A stretch of 64,000 nucleotides of DNA from Plenodomus lindquistii. Lineage: Eukaryota > Ascomycota > Dothideomycetes > Pleosporales > Leptosphaeriaceae. The translations under genes were made by a program, and so were the position numbers. Below the pieces are notes generated by a model. The model did not search any database, had not been told where the DNA came from, and was given only the letters and a program-made list of their open reading frames with translations. Below, piece after piece: positions 48,052 through 60,410 of the stretch; the stretch's first letter is position 1; every line of letters begins with the position of its first letter. The DNA is taken from NCBI GenBank assembly GCA_025504975.1, contig JANUWI010000007.1, positions 868,001 through 932,000 on the forward strand. Direction: 5' to 3'.

Positions 48052-51000
48052 CGGTTGATGCAGCCTTCCCTGGGGCCATTACAGAGATCCATGCGCTGCC
48101 TGCGGCCTCGGGCCACCGTACCGCTGGGTATACGAGGAACCGCTCCATCGGAATTTGCAATGACAGACCACAGCAGTAGCCCGTGGAGACTGGGTCTCAC
48201 TCGTGAAATCTCTGACAGACCAAACAATACCGAGTTTTCGCGTGGTGTCCGTGTCACTAGGCGGCCAAGTGTAGCCCTCTATGCCGCCATGTTGGTGGCC
48301 GTGCTCTACCCTCGGCGTCAAACCTGACAGGCTGCGCCTTGGGCCCATGCGACAACGCAGCAGGTGATCCGGCAATGTTTCCAGTTTGCCAAGGGTGAGA
48401 GCGTCGATCCTAACAATGCGCGGGAGGCCTAAGGCAAACAATTATCCGCAAACCCCAGCATTGTCACAATAAAACAATCAGGGTGCCGGACGACGGACGA
48501 TCCCACTCATCGTTTCGCACACAGACCAGAATCAGGAGTCTGATCAGCAGCTGGATCCCCAAGAACTAAAATGCGAGATGCAGGTCATGGCCGCCGCGAC
48601 AGGGATGTCATCAATACGCTCGAATACCTTGACTCGAGGCGTCCACAGGCTTGCTCATGAGGCTCTGCGATGCTGCATCGAGAATATCATCGCCTGATCG
48701 ACATTGGCGCTGATTCATCCCTTGTGCCTTGGCTATAGAGCTGATGGGCGACTCGAATGTTCAATCCGACAAGCATCATCCCAGGTGTGGGCATTGGTTA
48801 CGGTCCAGGTATTTGCCCGACAACTTGATCGCTGTTTTTAGACTGCTGATCCAAACACAAGTTGGCGTTCCATTGTGTTGTGTTTTACTGGTGAGACTGT
48901 TGATCAAGGATAGCAGCGTCTTCGCCTGGCACCCAGACCGCACCGTAGAAAAAGATCGGGCTTCTACTTTGGCTTGACATGCAGAACACGTTCTTCTCAT
49001 CTGACTCAATCAGAGGCGGCCATCAAGCCATAAGAGGCCAGGCCAGTGAGAATGCCATCGAACGAGTGGGAATGACCGCTGCGATGTATCCTCAGTATTC
49101 GGGTAGTTGGCGGGGCATGCGGCTGGGCCGCCTCAGCCCCGAGCCGACCCTTGGGGTTGGGAATTTTGGTTGCGGTACACGATGAGACGCTGTCACATCT
49201 GTGGATCACGATCCTCGACCTTGTTGACGGTCCAGACTAAGCTCGGTTAAATTGTATGAGGCTCTGCTTTGTGACGATAGCCTGTCGAAGCTTCGTTGTG
49301 CGTATCGTGTCACCCGCCCAGATTATACCCCGCCTAGCAGGGCGCGGTTGAGTGGCAGCCGGAACTGTGGATGTAGGTCGATCCGACGCACGGTCTCAAA
49401 GCCAGCGCCGTCAGCGCTGTAGTTGAACAGTGATGGTGTCAATGGCCACGCGGTTTTTTTGGGTTCGAAAGAGAGTTTATGTTTCAGATGTTGGCTACGA
49501 GACTGAGCAATCAAGCTTACACAGTCTGAAGCACTCGAAGCTGCGTCTGCTGCGATGCATTCCCCAACCTTCAGACAGCCCTGTAGTATTGTGAACTAGT
49601 GATGTCTTCCAAGGTTGAATCGTAAGACGAGGCAGGCTCAATAGTGGAGTAAGGCCATTGCTGCAAAGCTCGACTCACGTTGGCGCCCAGCTGTGGGCAA
49701 TGATGCATGAGCTTAACCGAATTGCGTAGACTTCCGCCTGCAGCAGGTGGAGCAAGCCAAAAAGCCCTGCGAGCAGCCTGCGAACCGGCTGGACTACGGT
49801 GGTTCCTTCCGGTGCATCTTCAAGGTATTTTAGTCTTGTGAATACAGCAATGACGGGCATACACCAGCTCTGATACTCTGGCTAGATTGACACCGCACGA
49901 TCGTGTCAGGCGTATGACGGATGCAGTACGATCAAAGTCCATCAGCTGAGCAAGTCACCGCTGGGACTGGCTGGAAACGCGTTTCCTTCCAGGTGGCCAA
50001 GACTGCGTCCTGTTCCGCGCCAGAGCAACATGAGGCCGTCGATTAACTTCCGTGACTGGAGTATGTGCCCAGGATCCCGAACCAATGGACCATGCCCGAG
50101 GGCGAAGAAGCTAAGTTCATCGAGCTTGTGCTTCTGTCTCAACGCTCTGGCCCGTGGCCGGCAGAGCTGTGGCTTGCTGTCATGACTCAGCCTATCGCCG
50201 AAAGTACAGACGCGAGTTGTCTAAATGTAAGACCCATGTCTTTGCATACGGCACGTCGTTTGGTGGGTAGTGAAACGATGGCAGGGTCTTTTCCTGCCGA
50301 TGCGCAGGTCTTCGTGCCTGCTGGAGGGGGGTTTCTGGTGTGCCGTACTGCGTTCCGCAACAGTCGCCAGCGCCTGGCGCGGCTGATGGAGCTGTTGCTG
50401 GACGCCCACAATCGCCTAGATCTTCTCATTAACCAGTAGGTCAAGTGTTCGCCGTCCGTTTTGCGTGCGTGGCGGAGTGGTCGGCGTGCTTCCGCATACT
50501 TTTGGGCATGCGCCTGCAGCAGGGCAACTACTGCCGCAATGGCAGCCACCTTAGTACAAAACGCGCTTCGTTGTAACTCGGTCTGCCTTCGTTCCTGTGC
50601 TCAACAAGCTGGCCATGCTCCCGGTTCGGCAGCTGCCCGGCTAGTCTACTTGACCCCTGGTGACAGTAATGTAGCGTCAGCTTTGGCTCTCGAGTAGGCA
50701 AGAGCAGGCAAAGTATCCACTGCTGATCAAGCGGCCGTTGATTTGATGTGGGCTAGCACAAGGCGGCAACAGCTAAGCTTTATCTCCCATACGCTGCGAG
50801 CCACTGCGCAGTCAGGCTGTGACGGCTCTCCCTCGCTCCTTAGCTAGTGGTGCCCTCCAGGGAGCCGGCCACATCTGGAAGTGTTTCGTTTGTATCGTTT
50901 CTCGGTCCTCCAGATACGACATATTCCTTGAGTCCAACACAACATCACAGCCGTTGTCTACAAAGTGAACGCGCTCTACTGGTTAGCATTTCGACCACGT

Positions 51001-51601
51001 GCATCCGCAGCTTGGTGCCGAGCAGGCTGTAACACCGTGTCCTTGTCGCTACAAAGGGAAAGAATACCACTGGCTCAGACTAGAGGATCCATAGGCAATA
51101 TCGAGAGGACTACTGAGAGTGAGGCGAATGGCTTCCAGCGGCGGGCAAAAGCGAGCTGACGTATTAAAGATAAAGTCCAGCCCCGCGTACCTCCGCCAGG
51201 TCCAGAACTTCTACTCCAAGGCACTACGTGTTAGAATTGCTGGCAAACAGTCAGACTCGAGTGCAACATTCGACGCGTGCCGTTGTGGCGCTTTCAACTG
51301 AAGCTTGATCGGTACGTTGCTGTGCGAGTGTGGCTCAGTGTCCGGGTGGCGCTCGATATACTAACATGCAACGATCAGATCCAACTTGTGTCGTTCTTCG
51401 GCGAAGCCTTCCATAATCTCAAGAACACAGTATCAGAACCAAGCGTTCTCTCCTAGCTCTTTTCAGCTGCTGCCAGCATCGACCACGCCATAGACGCCAC
51501 TCTAGTTGTGCTTGTCAAGCCGTCCCCGCATCAGTACTTGCATTTCTCGCTGGAGGGAATATTTGATAAAAGCAGTCCACAGATATTGAACGATCGCCTG
51601 T
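48052..51601. other. 3.5-kb gene-poor interval
   Basis: No supported gene. At 50065-50550 both strands have frames longer than 115 codons (+: PNQWTMPEGEEAKFIELV..; -: AAIAAVVALLQAHAQKYAEA..), so the local high GC suppresses stops. I cannot choose between them. The last 100 bases are the leader of zinc-finger paralogue 3. Confidence 0.35.
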
Positions 51602-53149
51602 ATGGACGATTATCAAACTGGGTCGGACGGAGATTGGAACTTCATATCGGACGGAGAAGCCAACCCAAGTGATGACATGATGTCGCGGTATATGAACGGG
51701 GATCCAGGTTCGATGGAAACCGCCCAGCTTGGCGATAATCGGGACCATAACGAATACTCGTCGTACACCAACATCGACAGGAGCGGTATTGAGTCGGAAA
51801 CTGTGGATGATATCCCGACGTTGTACGCGACAGGGTATATGCAAGAAGATCTCTTAGAAGCACCGAGACAATCTTTCACCATGGCCCAGCAGCAATCGTT
51901 CGGGAGCCCGGTGTACGGTTTGGAAGGCATTAACGCCTACCATCGATTTGACACACTGCAATCTCCGTACATGGCGCAGTATCCCATGGATCCCAATGTC
52001 GGACAACAAACCTCAAGTGACACACACCGAGCCAGCTTCGATGAGGCGTCGTCCAATGAGTATCAAGGAGGGCCTGCATACTCAGATGTCAACTACACTC
52101 AGGAGTCCAGAGGTATCAGCGGAAGCTACGACCCACAGTACCAAGTAGCTGCGCATGGACACAACCGGCTTTCATTCCGATCTATGAACCACCAGAATGT
52201 GGCTTCATGGGGACATCAAGAACCGAATCTTGGCCGAGTGGACAGCCTCAGCGCACCAGGCCCTCATGCTGCCGTCGATCCATATCTTTTTGACATCAAC
52301 AGCAACATACATGATGTCAACTCATCATCGATGAATGCCAGAGAACCGTGGTCATCGATGTTCACTCGGCGTGACGTATCTTCGGAGGTCTGGACTCGGA
52401 ATACCCAGATTACTCTAGGCGCGGCCGAAGCGTCCGAAGCCTCATACCTGCTCGCGCAGGCGGATGTTGATGCAAGCTCGACGCCCAATGAGGAGTTTCA
52501 AAGCTCCACATCATCTTTCTTTTTCGAGGTTGACGATATGATGGCAAGCTTTGCTACCATCCGACCCGCAGACCTACACTCGGTCGGTATCGTGTGGCAG
52601 CAAGGAGTACTTGGCGAATCGGCACCAAAGGAGTCGAACAGGCCCGTTCCCAGGGTAATTGAGCCGCCCCATGGGTCACCTCAAGGCTTGAGTGAGGGTC
52701 GTCTTCACATGATGGAGAGATCTTCCGCTTCTGAAAGAGCAGAACGTACCGAGTCAGTTATGGGACCATTCGCTGCAGGAGAAGCCACTAATGTTTGTAG
52801 TCGTGAGGCAAATAGCGACCTCCTTTCGATTCCCGAATCAGATGACCCGACTTCGGAGGGATCCTCGCCGATGAGCGTCACTTCGGATTCGGTACCAGAA
52901 GTCCTGTATTGTGACAGCTGTAGTTCCCAGTACCGAGGCAAATACCGCAAAGGAAATCGAGCTCGTCATATGCGCCTCAAGCACCGAGCTTCAATACCCC
53001 AATCCTTTGTCTGTCCGGTCCAAGCCTGTAGCAAAGTCTTTCAACGACCAGACGCTCGCCTAAAGCATATCAGAAAGCGCCATCCTTGGATGTCGACTGG
53101 ACCCGCTGTTTCTCGCAGGCCTTCCAGTGCAAACCCCGGTGACATATGA
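51602..53149 (+). CDS. two-finger C2H2 zinc-finger protein, paralogue 3
   Basis: Single-exon protein of 515 aa starting MDDYQTGSDGDWNF. The first 430 residues are Ser/Asp/Gln/Tyr-rich and disordered. Finger 1 is C437-x2-C440-x15-H456-x4-H461, containing YRGKYRKGNRARHMRLKH. Finger 2 is C471-x4-C476-x12-H489-x4-H494, containing FQRPDARLKHIRKRH. The finger region is closest to paralogue 1: RKGNxARHxRLKH and DARLKHxRKxHP are shared. It has no intron, whereas paralogues 1 and 2 have one and two. A nuclear DNA-binding role is inferred; targets are unknown. Confidence 0.85.
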   Translation: MDDYQTGSDGDWNFISDGEANPSDDMMSRYMNGDPGSMETAQLGDNRDHNEYSSYTNIDRSGIESETVDDIPTLYATGYMQEDLLEAPRQSFTMAQQQSFGSPVYGLEGINAYHRFDTLQSPYMAQYPMDPNVGQQTSSDTHRASFDEASSNEYQGGPAYSDVNYTQESRGISGSYDPQYQVAAHGHNRLSFRSMNHQNVASWGHQEPNLGRVDSLSAPGPHAAVDPYLFDINSNIHDVNSSSMNAREPWSSMFTRRDVSSEVWTRNTQITLGAAEASEASYLLAQADVDASSTPNEEFQSSTSSFFFEVDDMMASFATIRPADLHSVGIVWQQGVLGESAPKESNRPVPRVIEPPHGSPQGLSEGRLHMMERSSASERAERTESVMGPFAAGEATNVCSREANSDLLSIPESDDPTSEGSSPMSVTSDSVPEVLYCDSCSSQYRGKYRKGNRARHMRLKHRASIPQSFVCPVQACSKVFQRPDARLKHIRKRHPWMSTGPAVSRRPSSANPGDI

Positions 53150-53478
53150 GTGGCCTTTAGCACATGACAGTTGTATGGCCGGCGACTGATCATGGGGTGT
53201 TGAAATGCAGGCTTTGCTTCGAGACAGTGTGCACACAACGTTATCAAATGTTGCTTTGCATGTATTCCACTTCAAGGTTGATGATGTCGCTGAAACGTTA
53301 CCACAGAACAGAGTCGATGCTGAACGATTGTCAATCTTGAGTAACATTATATTCGCCGATATCGGATGAGCGGGGTAGCCGTTCCACTGTTTCATCTTTC
53401 GATCTTTCCATTTCACTTCGTGTTGGTAGGAATGGCGTGGTCTGCCAAATCGCGATTCGACGCAGGATGGTTCAGCAC

Positions 53479-54956
53479 CTATTCGGAACACTCCTGGTAG
53501 CCCGCAGGCCTAGGCTTGCGAACGACGTTGCCTTTCGTGACCGGTACACGTTGAGAGAGACGAAAGTCATTTTGTCGATCGATTTCGTTGTTGGATGGGA
53601 ATAGTGGGCCAAATCCTCCCAAAAGAGTCGGATCAGGCAACCGTTGCACACTACCCAGTGCGACTTCACCCAAATTGATGACATGCAGCCTTTTGTCTTT
53701 TCGGTCATCGTTGACTGGCCATGAGGGTTCTGATGAGGGCCTGCTGTCAACGTCGGTGTCGGGTTCAGGAGGTTCGAAGGTTCTGCATGGACCGAGAAAT
53801 GTTTGTCTGGCGCTAGCCCACCGCCCGGATCAAACGGGCGCGGAACCTAAATTGATGAGCCGTTCGAACGATGATACGAACGTTTCAGCACGAACGTTGT
53901 GCTTCCCTGAAGGCGACCGTCAACAAAGGAACCGTTATGTTGCGCTCAGGCGTGACTTCCTGAACGCACAGGCTGTGACGCAGGCACCTGGACCACCAGC
54001 ACCGTACCTACCACTAAGCATGGCGCGGTCGCGCATCCAGTGCGTATCGAGAGAAGGATGAAGGAACGTCATGGAGCCTCGCGTCAAGTTCACGAGTGTT
54101 CCGTTCTGTCTGTATAGTCATGAAGCTTGAAGGCCCACGAGCATATCGACGTGTGCAAAGACAAACGCTGAAGGCAGGCCCCTCAAGAGCTGGGATTTTG
54201 AAAAAGGCAGAGTGTAGAATGAGGCGGGCTACCGCTATTGCACCGCGAAACGATCGGTGCTCACGTTGGGTTGGGTTCCTTGTCGTCAGATCGGCGGATC
54301 GTCATATGCTTCAACCACAAGACGAAATCAAAAGGTTGGTAGAAGGTTAAGAGGTGTTTCCTTCTCGAGGTGAGGTCTTGGCGGGCTACGTATGTTGCAG
54401 CTGCCTCGCTCTATATCTGGTAGAAAAGTGTGACTCACCATCAGGTCGAATCGAAGCGATAGCGGCAAAGCTATTATATTCTGCAAGCTCAAGGATGTTG
54501 CCTAAATTGCGGATGTTGTCGACACGCCCTGCTGTGATCCCCTCTCTGGCTCTAAAGCCTGCCTTGAGCTCTGACCCTGTCAGCTCGCCTTCGAATTCGG
54601 AGATGGTCACATCGACGGAACAGATTCAGTCTACTAAGAACGATGTTGAGAGAGCCTGGCTGGTGGTCCCCCCATAGCTGAAAATGAAGTTCAGGTCTGT
54701 GATCACCGGACGACCTGGTGCCGACCGAGCCTCTAACAAGGCAGTGTACGGTGACAATCAGCTGCGCTCAGGATCCTCGAGTCATCATATCATACCGAGC
54801 CTTCGTCCTTTCGCGTCGATGTGGAGGCAAATCTTACTGAGCGCCAGCCGAGCGAACAATACTGTCCAATCCTAAAGATCAACTGAATTCCGTTACTCGC
54901 GCCTCTCGGGATACCTTGCGTTGAAAGCAACGCCAAGTCCTTAACCTCTTGGTCAT
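53479..54956 (-). CDS. tentative seven-exon gene, unknown, one internal TGA
   Basis: I assembled exons 54915-54956, 54796-54871, 54635-54732, 54439-54562, 54265-54385, 54012-54109 and 53479-53906. All phases agree, total 329 codons. Coding-like segments include DWTVLFARLALSK, ITAGRVDNIRNLGNILELAE, LLTFYQPFDFVLWLKHM, LVNLTRGSMTFLHPSLD, ETFVSSFERLINLG and RLHVINLGEVALGSVQRLP. The last exon is interrupted by TGA at 53830-53832 (after GSAPV), yet the same frame continues coding-like to TAG at 53479. A CGA-to-TGA nonsense mutation, an unrecognised intron or an early true stop are all possible. Donors such as GTGAGT (54438) and GTGAGC (54264) are good; others are weak. No domain is recognised. Confidence 0.4.
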
Positions 54957-56574
54957 ATACGACTATATGCTCGCCTCATCAAATCGAATACTCCTTTCCG
55001 TGATGCCAATGCATCGCCTCCTTCAGAGTCGTCATTGACACAGCCACAATAGAAGAGAAGGGTGATTATCAATACACTCGGCATGTCCGGATCTCAAGCT
55101 CGCCACACTGTACACACCAAAAACTATAAACTTTCATAAAGACTCAATGTCGACTGTTTATGTAAACCGACGTCCTCAACGAAAGATGGAGATGCCCACC
55201 GGTGTAGGTGCGTTGCGTGCATATGCAGGCTAATAAGGCGTCCAATGGAGATTGTGCCGTCTCGTCGGGCGGCCATACATAGCGAATCGTGGAAAAACCA
55301 AGTCTTGAACCTGTGATAGCGAACATTTGTTTCAGAAAACTTACCTCTCCGCCATGCAAATTGATGATACGACCATGCTCACCGTTACCATGCCGGTACG
55401 ATTACCTATATTATGCTTCGCACCTAGTCCTTCCACAATACTAGCCCTTCCACAATACACTTTCAAAACAATTCGCAGCCCAACACTAACGCGCCTGATG
55501 TGAATAAACCCACAGCTCTTGGAATACTCGGAAGCCCAATGGTTGCCCTGAACGCACCAACACTTCACCCTCGCATGCGTGGCTCCTCCCCAGCCCAAAA
55601 GCCACTGTTCATAGGGCAGACATACAGTCTTCGACATGAACAGCACATAGAAGGCGTTGGCAAGTGTTCCATGGCCCACATTTAACGGGTTCTAGATGCC
55701 CCGTCCGGTACATTATTTACATGGGGGTATTGTGCCTACTTCACGATTGGTACTGCCATGGCCAATGACTTTGTAGGAGATGACTTGGTCTGACAAGAGG
55801 AACGCCTCCTACATCTACACCCGCAGGACGTTGGGCATGGTTGACAACAGACCAAGAGCCCAACAGAGTAACAAAGAATATAAGACTCCGTCTGAGGACC
55901 TTGAGCGCACATCACTGCTCTTCTACTACTTGATACCTACTACTATCTCATTCGTACACAGCGATCCTGACATGGGCAGAACACGGGAATGGCTTAAGTT
56001 TGTTTTACCATACCAAACGCCTCCCCTCCTCAAGGTCTGTATGTTGTCATCTATTGGTGCAAGTACTAGGCAATGCAGCAGAAGAAAGGGCGTGAACTCT
56101 GAGCCAAATCAGCTCGAAGCCACGAAAGAAAGAGCTGTGGCGAGGGTGGCGGATGGACGTGGCGCAGGGGTAATGCGGCATGTAACCTCATCCGCTACAA
56201 TGCAGAGGCAAGAGGCAAATTTGACAGGTCATGACTCCAAGAAATGGCGTGGTTAGGTAGAGGGAGTTGGATAATAAAGATGTTTTTGGCTTTGAGGCAT
56301 GGGCGTGCTTCCATCTCACATGCCAGCCCTAGCGCGACTTTGACGTTAGCGTGGACTGTTGCGTCAGAGCGCAGCATGACATCTCACATTGAAGCATGGC
56401 GCATCATGCGCGTCCAAGGCTTCCACACTCGACTGAACACGGTGTTCTACTGCACCCTGTACTGTGAGGGTGGCATTACGCGTCGTCTCCATGTCGTGAC
56501 ATGATCTGGCGCTCGTAGTCCTCTCCAATCTTGTGTAGACTTTCTGGGGTTCCGCCCATCCCCAGACTTGCACC
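54957..56574. other. 1.6-kb intergenic
   Basis: No supported gene. A short direct repeat of CCTTCCACAATAC lies at about 55429-55459. A frame at 55780-56256 (+) of 158 codons is unconvincing. The right end is the promoter of the DDHD phospholipase. Confidence 0.35.
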
Positions 56575-59425
56575 ATGGCAGGCAATGAGCCCACATTGTC
56601 TTCCCAGGCCAACCAGTACATCCGTGAAGTACTGCATATGGCGGAAGCACCACCTGCCATACCTGTCCGCTACTTCTACACGTCGCCCCTCGCTATAGAC
56701 GACCCTCTGTCCCCGCTTCCGCCGCCCCCGACAGGCGCCTCAACAAGCAAACGAGTGCCACCACGGCCTTTTTCACAATACGACAACGATGCAATCAATG
56801 AATCATGGCATGCTCTAAGGAAGAAGATTCTCAAGCACTCCGAGGAGCTTGGGGAGAAGGATGGCACTGGGCGCGGCACGCCCACCAACCCTGCCGTCGA
56901 GAGACTGAAGAGGAAGCGAGCCAGCACATCAAGTGACGAGGGCTCTTCCCAAGGAAAGGACATTCCTTCTAGACGATCGTCGAGCAGAGAGCAATACTCG
57001 AGATCAGCTGAGCTCGTGGACAAGAGGAGGCCTGGCTCAAGCGGTGGCAGCCCGGGACCGTCAGCATTCGCGTCATTTCGGGGCTTTGATGCAGGCCAGA
57101 TATCGCCGCTCGAGCCTACTACGACTGGTACGCCCTTTATTCGAGCGCCGTCACGTGGACAAATACCGAAAGCTTGGAAGCCTGCACCTATGGAGGGCGG
57201 CAGTCGACCGACCATATCTGAGCAGGACAGTTACAAATGGGACGACGACATGGAGCCTGCTCTGTCTGGGAACAAGGATAAACAGCCTGCCAAGAAAGCC
57301 TCCAAGGTGAAGCAAGGCCCATCAGCAAAGGTGCCTGTGGGAGTGTCCAGACTGCATCATGTGGTCATGGATGCAGAGTCAATACGCATGGAACCTATAT
57401 ATTGGTCTCCGCTCAGCGACGTTGCTCAAATCGTACGAGGCACCTGGTTCTACAAAGACAGCATGATGCCGGTCGAGGTAGAGGTTGCAAACATGCTAGA
57501 GGCCGGCTACCTCGAGCTGCAGCCATGGACGCAAACCTGGAAGGACGAGTTGAACAGCGCTGTCGAGGTTGGCGCATTTGGCGAAATGAAAATCTTACAC
57601 CATCTCTGGCCTGAGAAGCGAGCGAAGCCCGAAAGTCGACCCTCAACCTCACAGCAGATGCAATCGACTGGCCTGGTCCAAAATACTCTACCAGAGGACG
57701 AGGATGACCCAGAGAAGGAACGGAAAGAAATCGTTGAGAACGCCTGCGACTTGATTGACATATCCACAGGCCCAGAAGGTCCAGATAACAAGGCAGCTGG
57801 TGATCTCGAGTATGGCGCCGATGGGCGGAAACGAACATATCTCAAGGCTGGCGTCATCTACGCCACCGAGACCGAGGCCTACATCTTGAAACCAGCGCTT
57901 CAACCATCAGACTATTATGGAAGGCGACCACTTGCCAATTATATTCGAAAAGGTAGAGCCATCGGTGTTCATGTAGTACGTGGATTTGATCAAGCGGCAT
58001 GGGATAGATTACATCCAAGTAAGAACACGCCCAAAGCACAAGCAGCTCGTGAGGGTGTCTCGTCCGCCCAAGCTGGAGCGCCGCACTTCAGGAGGCAGAA
58101 GTCTGACCCAGACCTTGCTCAATCAAAGCGACCCAAGGTGACAGACCTCGTGCTTGTCATCCACGGTATTGGCCAGAAACTGTCAGAGCGAATGGAGACC
58201 TTCCATTTCACACACGCAATGAACGCGTTTAGGCGAGAGATGAACGTCGAACTTGGAACACCAGATGTCAAATGTCATCTCCGGGAGGACATGGGGGGCG
58301 TCATGTGTTTACCTGTAAGTCATCCTCACTCCAAGAGTTACAACGACAGCTCATGGTCTCTAGGTTAATTGGCGCCATCGCGTCTCCCTCGAAGTCGATG
58401 CAACCTCTCCTACTGATCTCGAAGACCCTTCAGCCAACAAATATACCCTCAAGGACATCACACCTGACACCCTCCCCTCCGTCCGCGGTATCGTCAGTGA
58501 CGTCATGCTCGACATCCCATACTACCTCTCTCCCCAGCACAACCCCAAAATGATCGCCGCTTGCATACAAGAAGCCAACCGCATCTACCGCCTCTGGTGC
58601 GCCAACAACCCCGGCTTCTCCGACTACGGGCGCGTCCACCTCATCGCCCACTCCCTCGGCTCCGTAATGGCCATCGACATCCTCAGCCAACAACCCACCT
58701 ACGTCGACCGCGCCTTCAGCGACCCCAACTTCCCCGAAGCCGACCTCCCAAAAGACACCTTCATCTTCAACACAACCGACCTCTTCGTCTGCGGCAGCCC
58801 CGTGGGCCTCTTCCTCCTCATGAAAAACGCAAACCTCCTCCCCCGTCGCGACAAGTCAAAACCCGGCGCAGACTCGTACGCCGCGCCCGGCGTAGCCGGC
58901 GAACAAGGCACCTACGGCTGTCTAGCCGTAGACAACATCTACAACGTCATCAACCCCTACGACCCCGTCGCATGCCGCATCAACCCCACAGTCGACACCG
59001 TCTACGCCTCAACCCTCAAACCCGCCACAATCCCCTCAGCAACATCATCCTACTTCTCAACCCTCAACCCTTTCCGCCGCGCCCCCTCGCACTACGCATC
59101 CCGACCCACCACCGACAAGCCATCTATCCTCCGTCTCCCAAGTAACGTCGAACTAGAAACACACAACTTTACCCGCGAGGAAATTGCAGAGAAGCGCGCG
59201 TACTTACTCAATGATAACGGCCAGATTGACTACTATATGAAGTATGGTGGGGGGCCGTTGGAAATACAGTATCTAACGATGTTGGGGGCGCATAGTAGTT
59301 ATTGGGTTAGTAGGGATTTTGTGAGGATGGTGGTTGTGGAGGTTGGGAGGAGGAAGGGAAAGGAGGGGACGGTTGGGGCGATGAGGGCGGTTAAACGGAA
59401 GATGGTTGGTGCGGGGGTGGGTTGA
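56575..59425 (+). CDS. DDHD-domain phospholipase (PA-PLA1 / Ddl1 family)
   Basis: Protein of 933 aa in two exons, 56575-58314 and 58364-59425, with a GTAAGT donor and frame kept. The N-terminal region is Pro/Ser-rich with an early VRYFYTSPLAIDDPLSPLP segment. The alpha/beta-hydrolase part includes LVLVIHGIGQKLSERME, and the nucleophile motif is AHSLG at 675-679 with Ser677. The first position of GxSxG is Ala here, as in some fungal members. The DDHD domain follows, with NPYDPVACRINP, GQIDYYM and LGAHSSYWVSRDF providing the Asp and His residues. Yeast Ddl1 and human DDHD1/2 hydrolyse phosphatidic acid or related phospholipids, with effects on mitochondria and lipid droplets; the same chemistry is expected. 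The intron sits between the oxyanion-loop region and the nucleophile. Confidence 0.92.
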
Positions 59426-60194
59426 GGGGGAGGTTGGGAGGGGAGAGTGTGGGTAGTTTGGGGAGGGCAGGGTAGGGTAGGAGGGTGTGGTGCAGAGGAG
59501 AGATTGCATGAGTATGGGAGTAGGAGTAGGATATGGTAGGCATGGCGTTGGCGTTGACATTGGCGTTTTTTCCATCGATATACCCCCCAGTCCAATCAAA
59601 TTCAGTCAGTTTAAAGTATGACAATCATGTCTATATCATTATACACCCATACATACAGTACGCATAAGATGACCTGCTCATGCACCCTGCATCACAGTAC
59701 GTTACACACTACGCTAAACACAATCACCACACCCCCCCGTTCAACCACACCATCAGACAAAGAATTCATGTTTACTCATCAAACCGCGGCTCCTCTTCCT
59801 CCTCATCTCACGCCGCATCCTGATTACTCTACACAGTCCGAATTCTGATTACTTTACATACCGCCCCTGCTCCATTCACCTGACCTGTTCTCAGCCGCAG
59901 TCCTTAGCCGCAGTCCTAATCCCAGTGCCGCGTGCTCAGCCGCATCCTGATGACTCTCCAGGTCCAGGCCCTCGGTCACAAGAAAGAGGCGATAAAGACA
60001 TGAGCGCGGATATTGACGGGCCCTATGCGTGTGGAGGGAAAAGGCTCCGCATATGGAGTGGTGTGGAGTGGTATGGTGTTGGGGAGGGAGGGTGTCGGTG
60101 GTAGATGGAGTGGAGAGTAGGAGAATGGATGACGGAGTGGGGCAGGGCGAGTCGGTGCGATTGTGGGGTTGATGAGCAGCGAGTGTGTACCAAC
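59426..60194. other. 3' flank and AT-rich spacer
   Basis: G-rich on the + strand directly after the DDHD stop (59428-59490), then AT-rich and ACAC-type simple sequence, and purine-rich GGAGTGG repeats at about 60053-60160. No gene is seen. Confidence 0.4.
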
Positions 60195-60410
60195 GAGCTC
60201 GTATTTATTGAGTCACCTTATATCACAAGCGTTGTAATCGCCACAGTATACTAAACAGTCTACTAGAAGTGATTATCTTATAAGTGTATTCTGCACAAGT
60301 AGTAACAATATCATCATATTAGATATGACTGTCTTTTTTATATCCCTGCTGCTGCATTGGCTCAAACGTGGTGCTGTTAACGAGGGTGGGGACATAATAG
60401 AAACGAGCTC
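60195..60410. repeat. dispersed MITE-like repeat, copy B
   Basis: 216 bp diverged from 10647-10869. It begins GAGCTCGT and ends ACGAGCTC, so the outer 8 bp form an inverted pair. Copy A has degenerate forms of both ends. No target-site duplication is evident. It encodes nothing visible. Confidence 0.62.

Noticed and set aside
50065..50549. Overlapping open frames of about 120 codons on both strands
   Set aside because: Locally high GC explains the lack of stops. Neither frame has a motif or splice partners, so neither is called as a gene.
50460..50560. GGCGGAGTGGTCGGCG resembling a tRNA-Ser D-arm region
   Set aside because: No matching anticodon stem, T-arm or acceptor stem follows.
54600..54832. 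Several in-frame TGA codons in one long minus-strand frame, suggesting a recoded or mitochondrial-type gene
   Set aside because: Four of the five TGAs fall inside plausible 63- and 72-bp introns, and CGA and TGG codons are used normally around them. Only the TGA at 53830 remains.
55780..56256. 158-codon plus-strand frame before the DDHD gene
   Set aside because: Composition changes along its length, no domain is recognisable and it overlaps the expected promoter.
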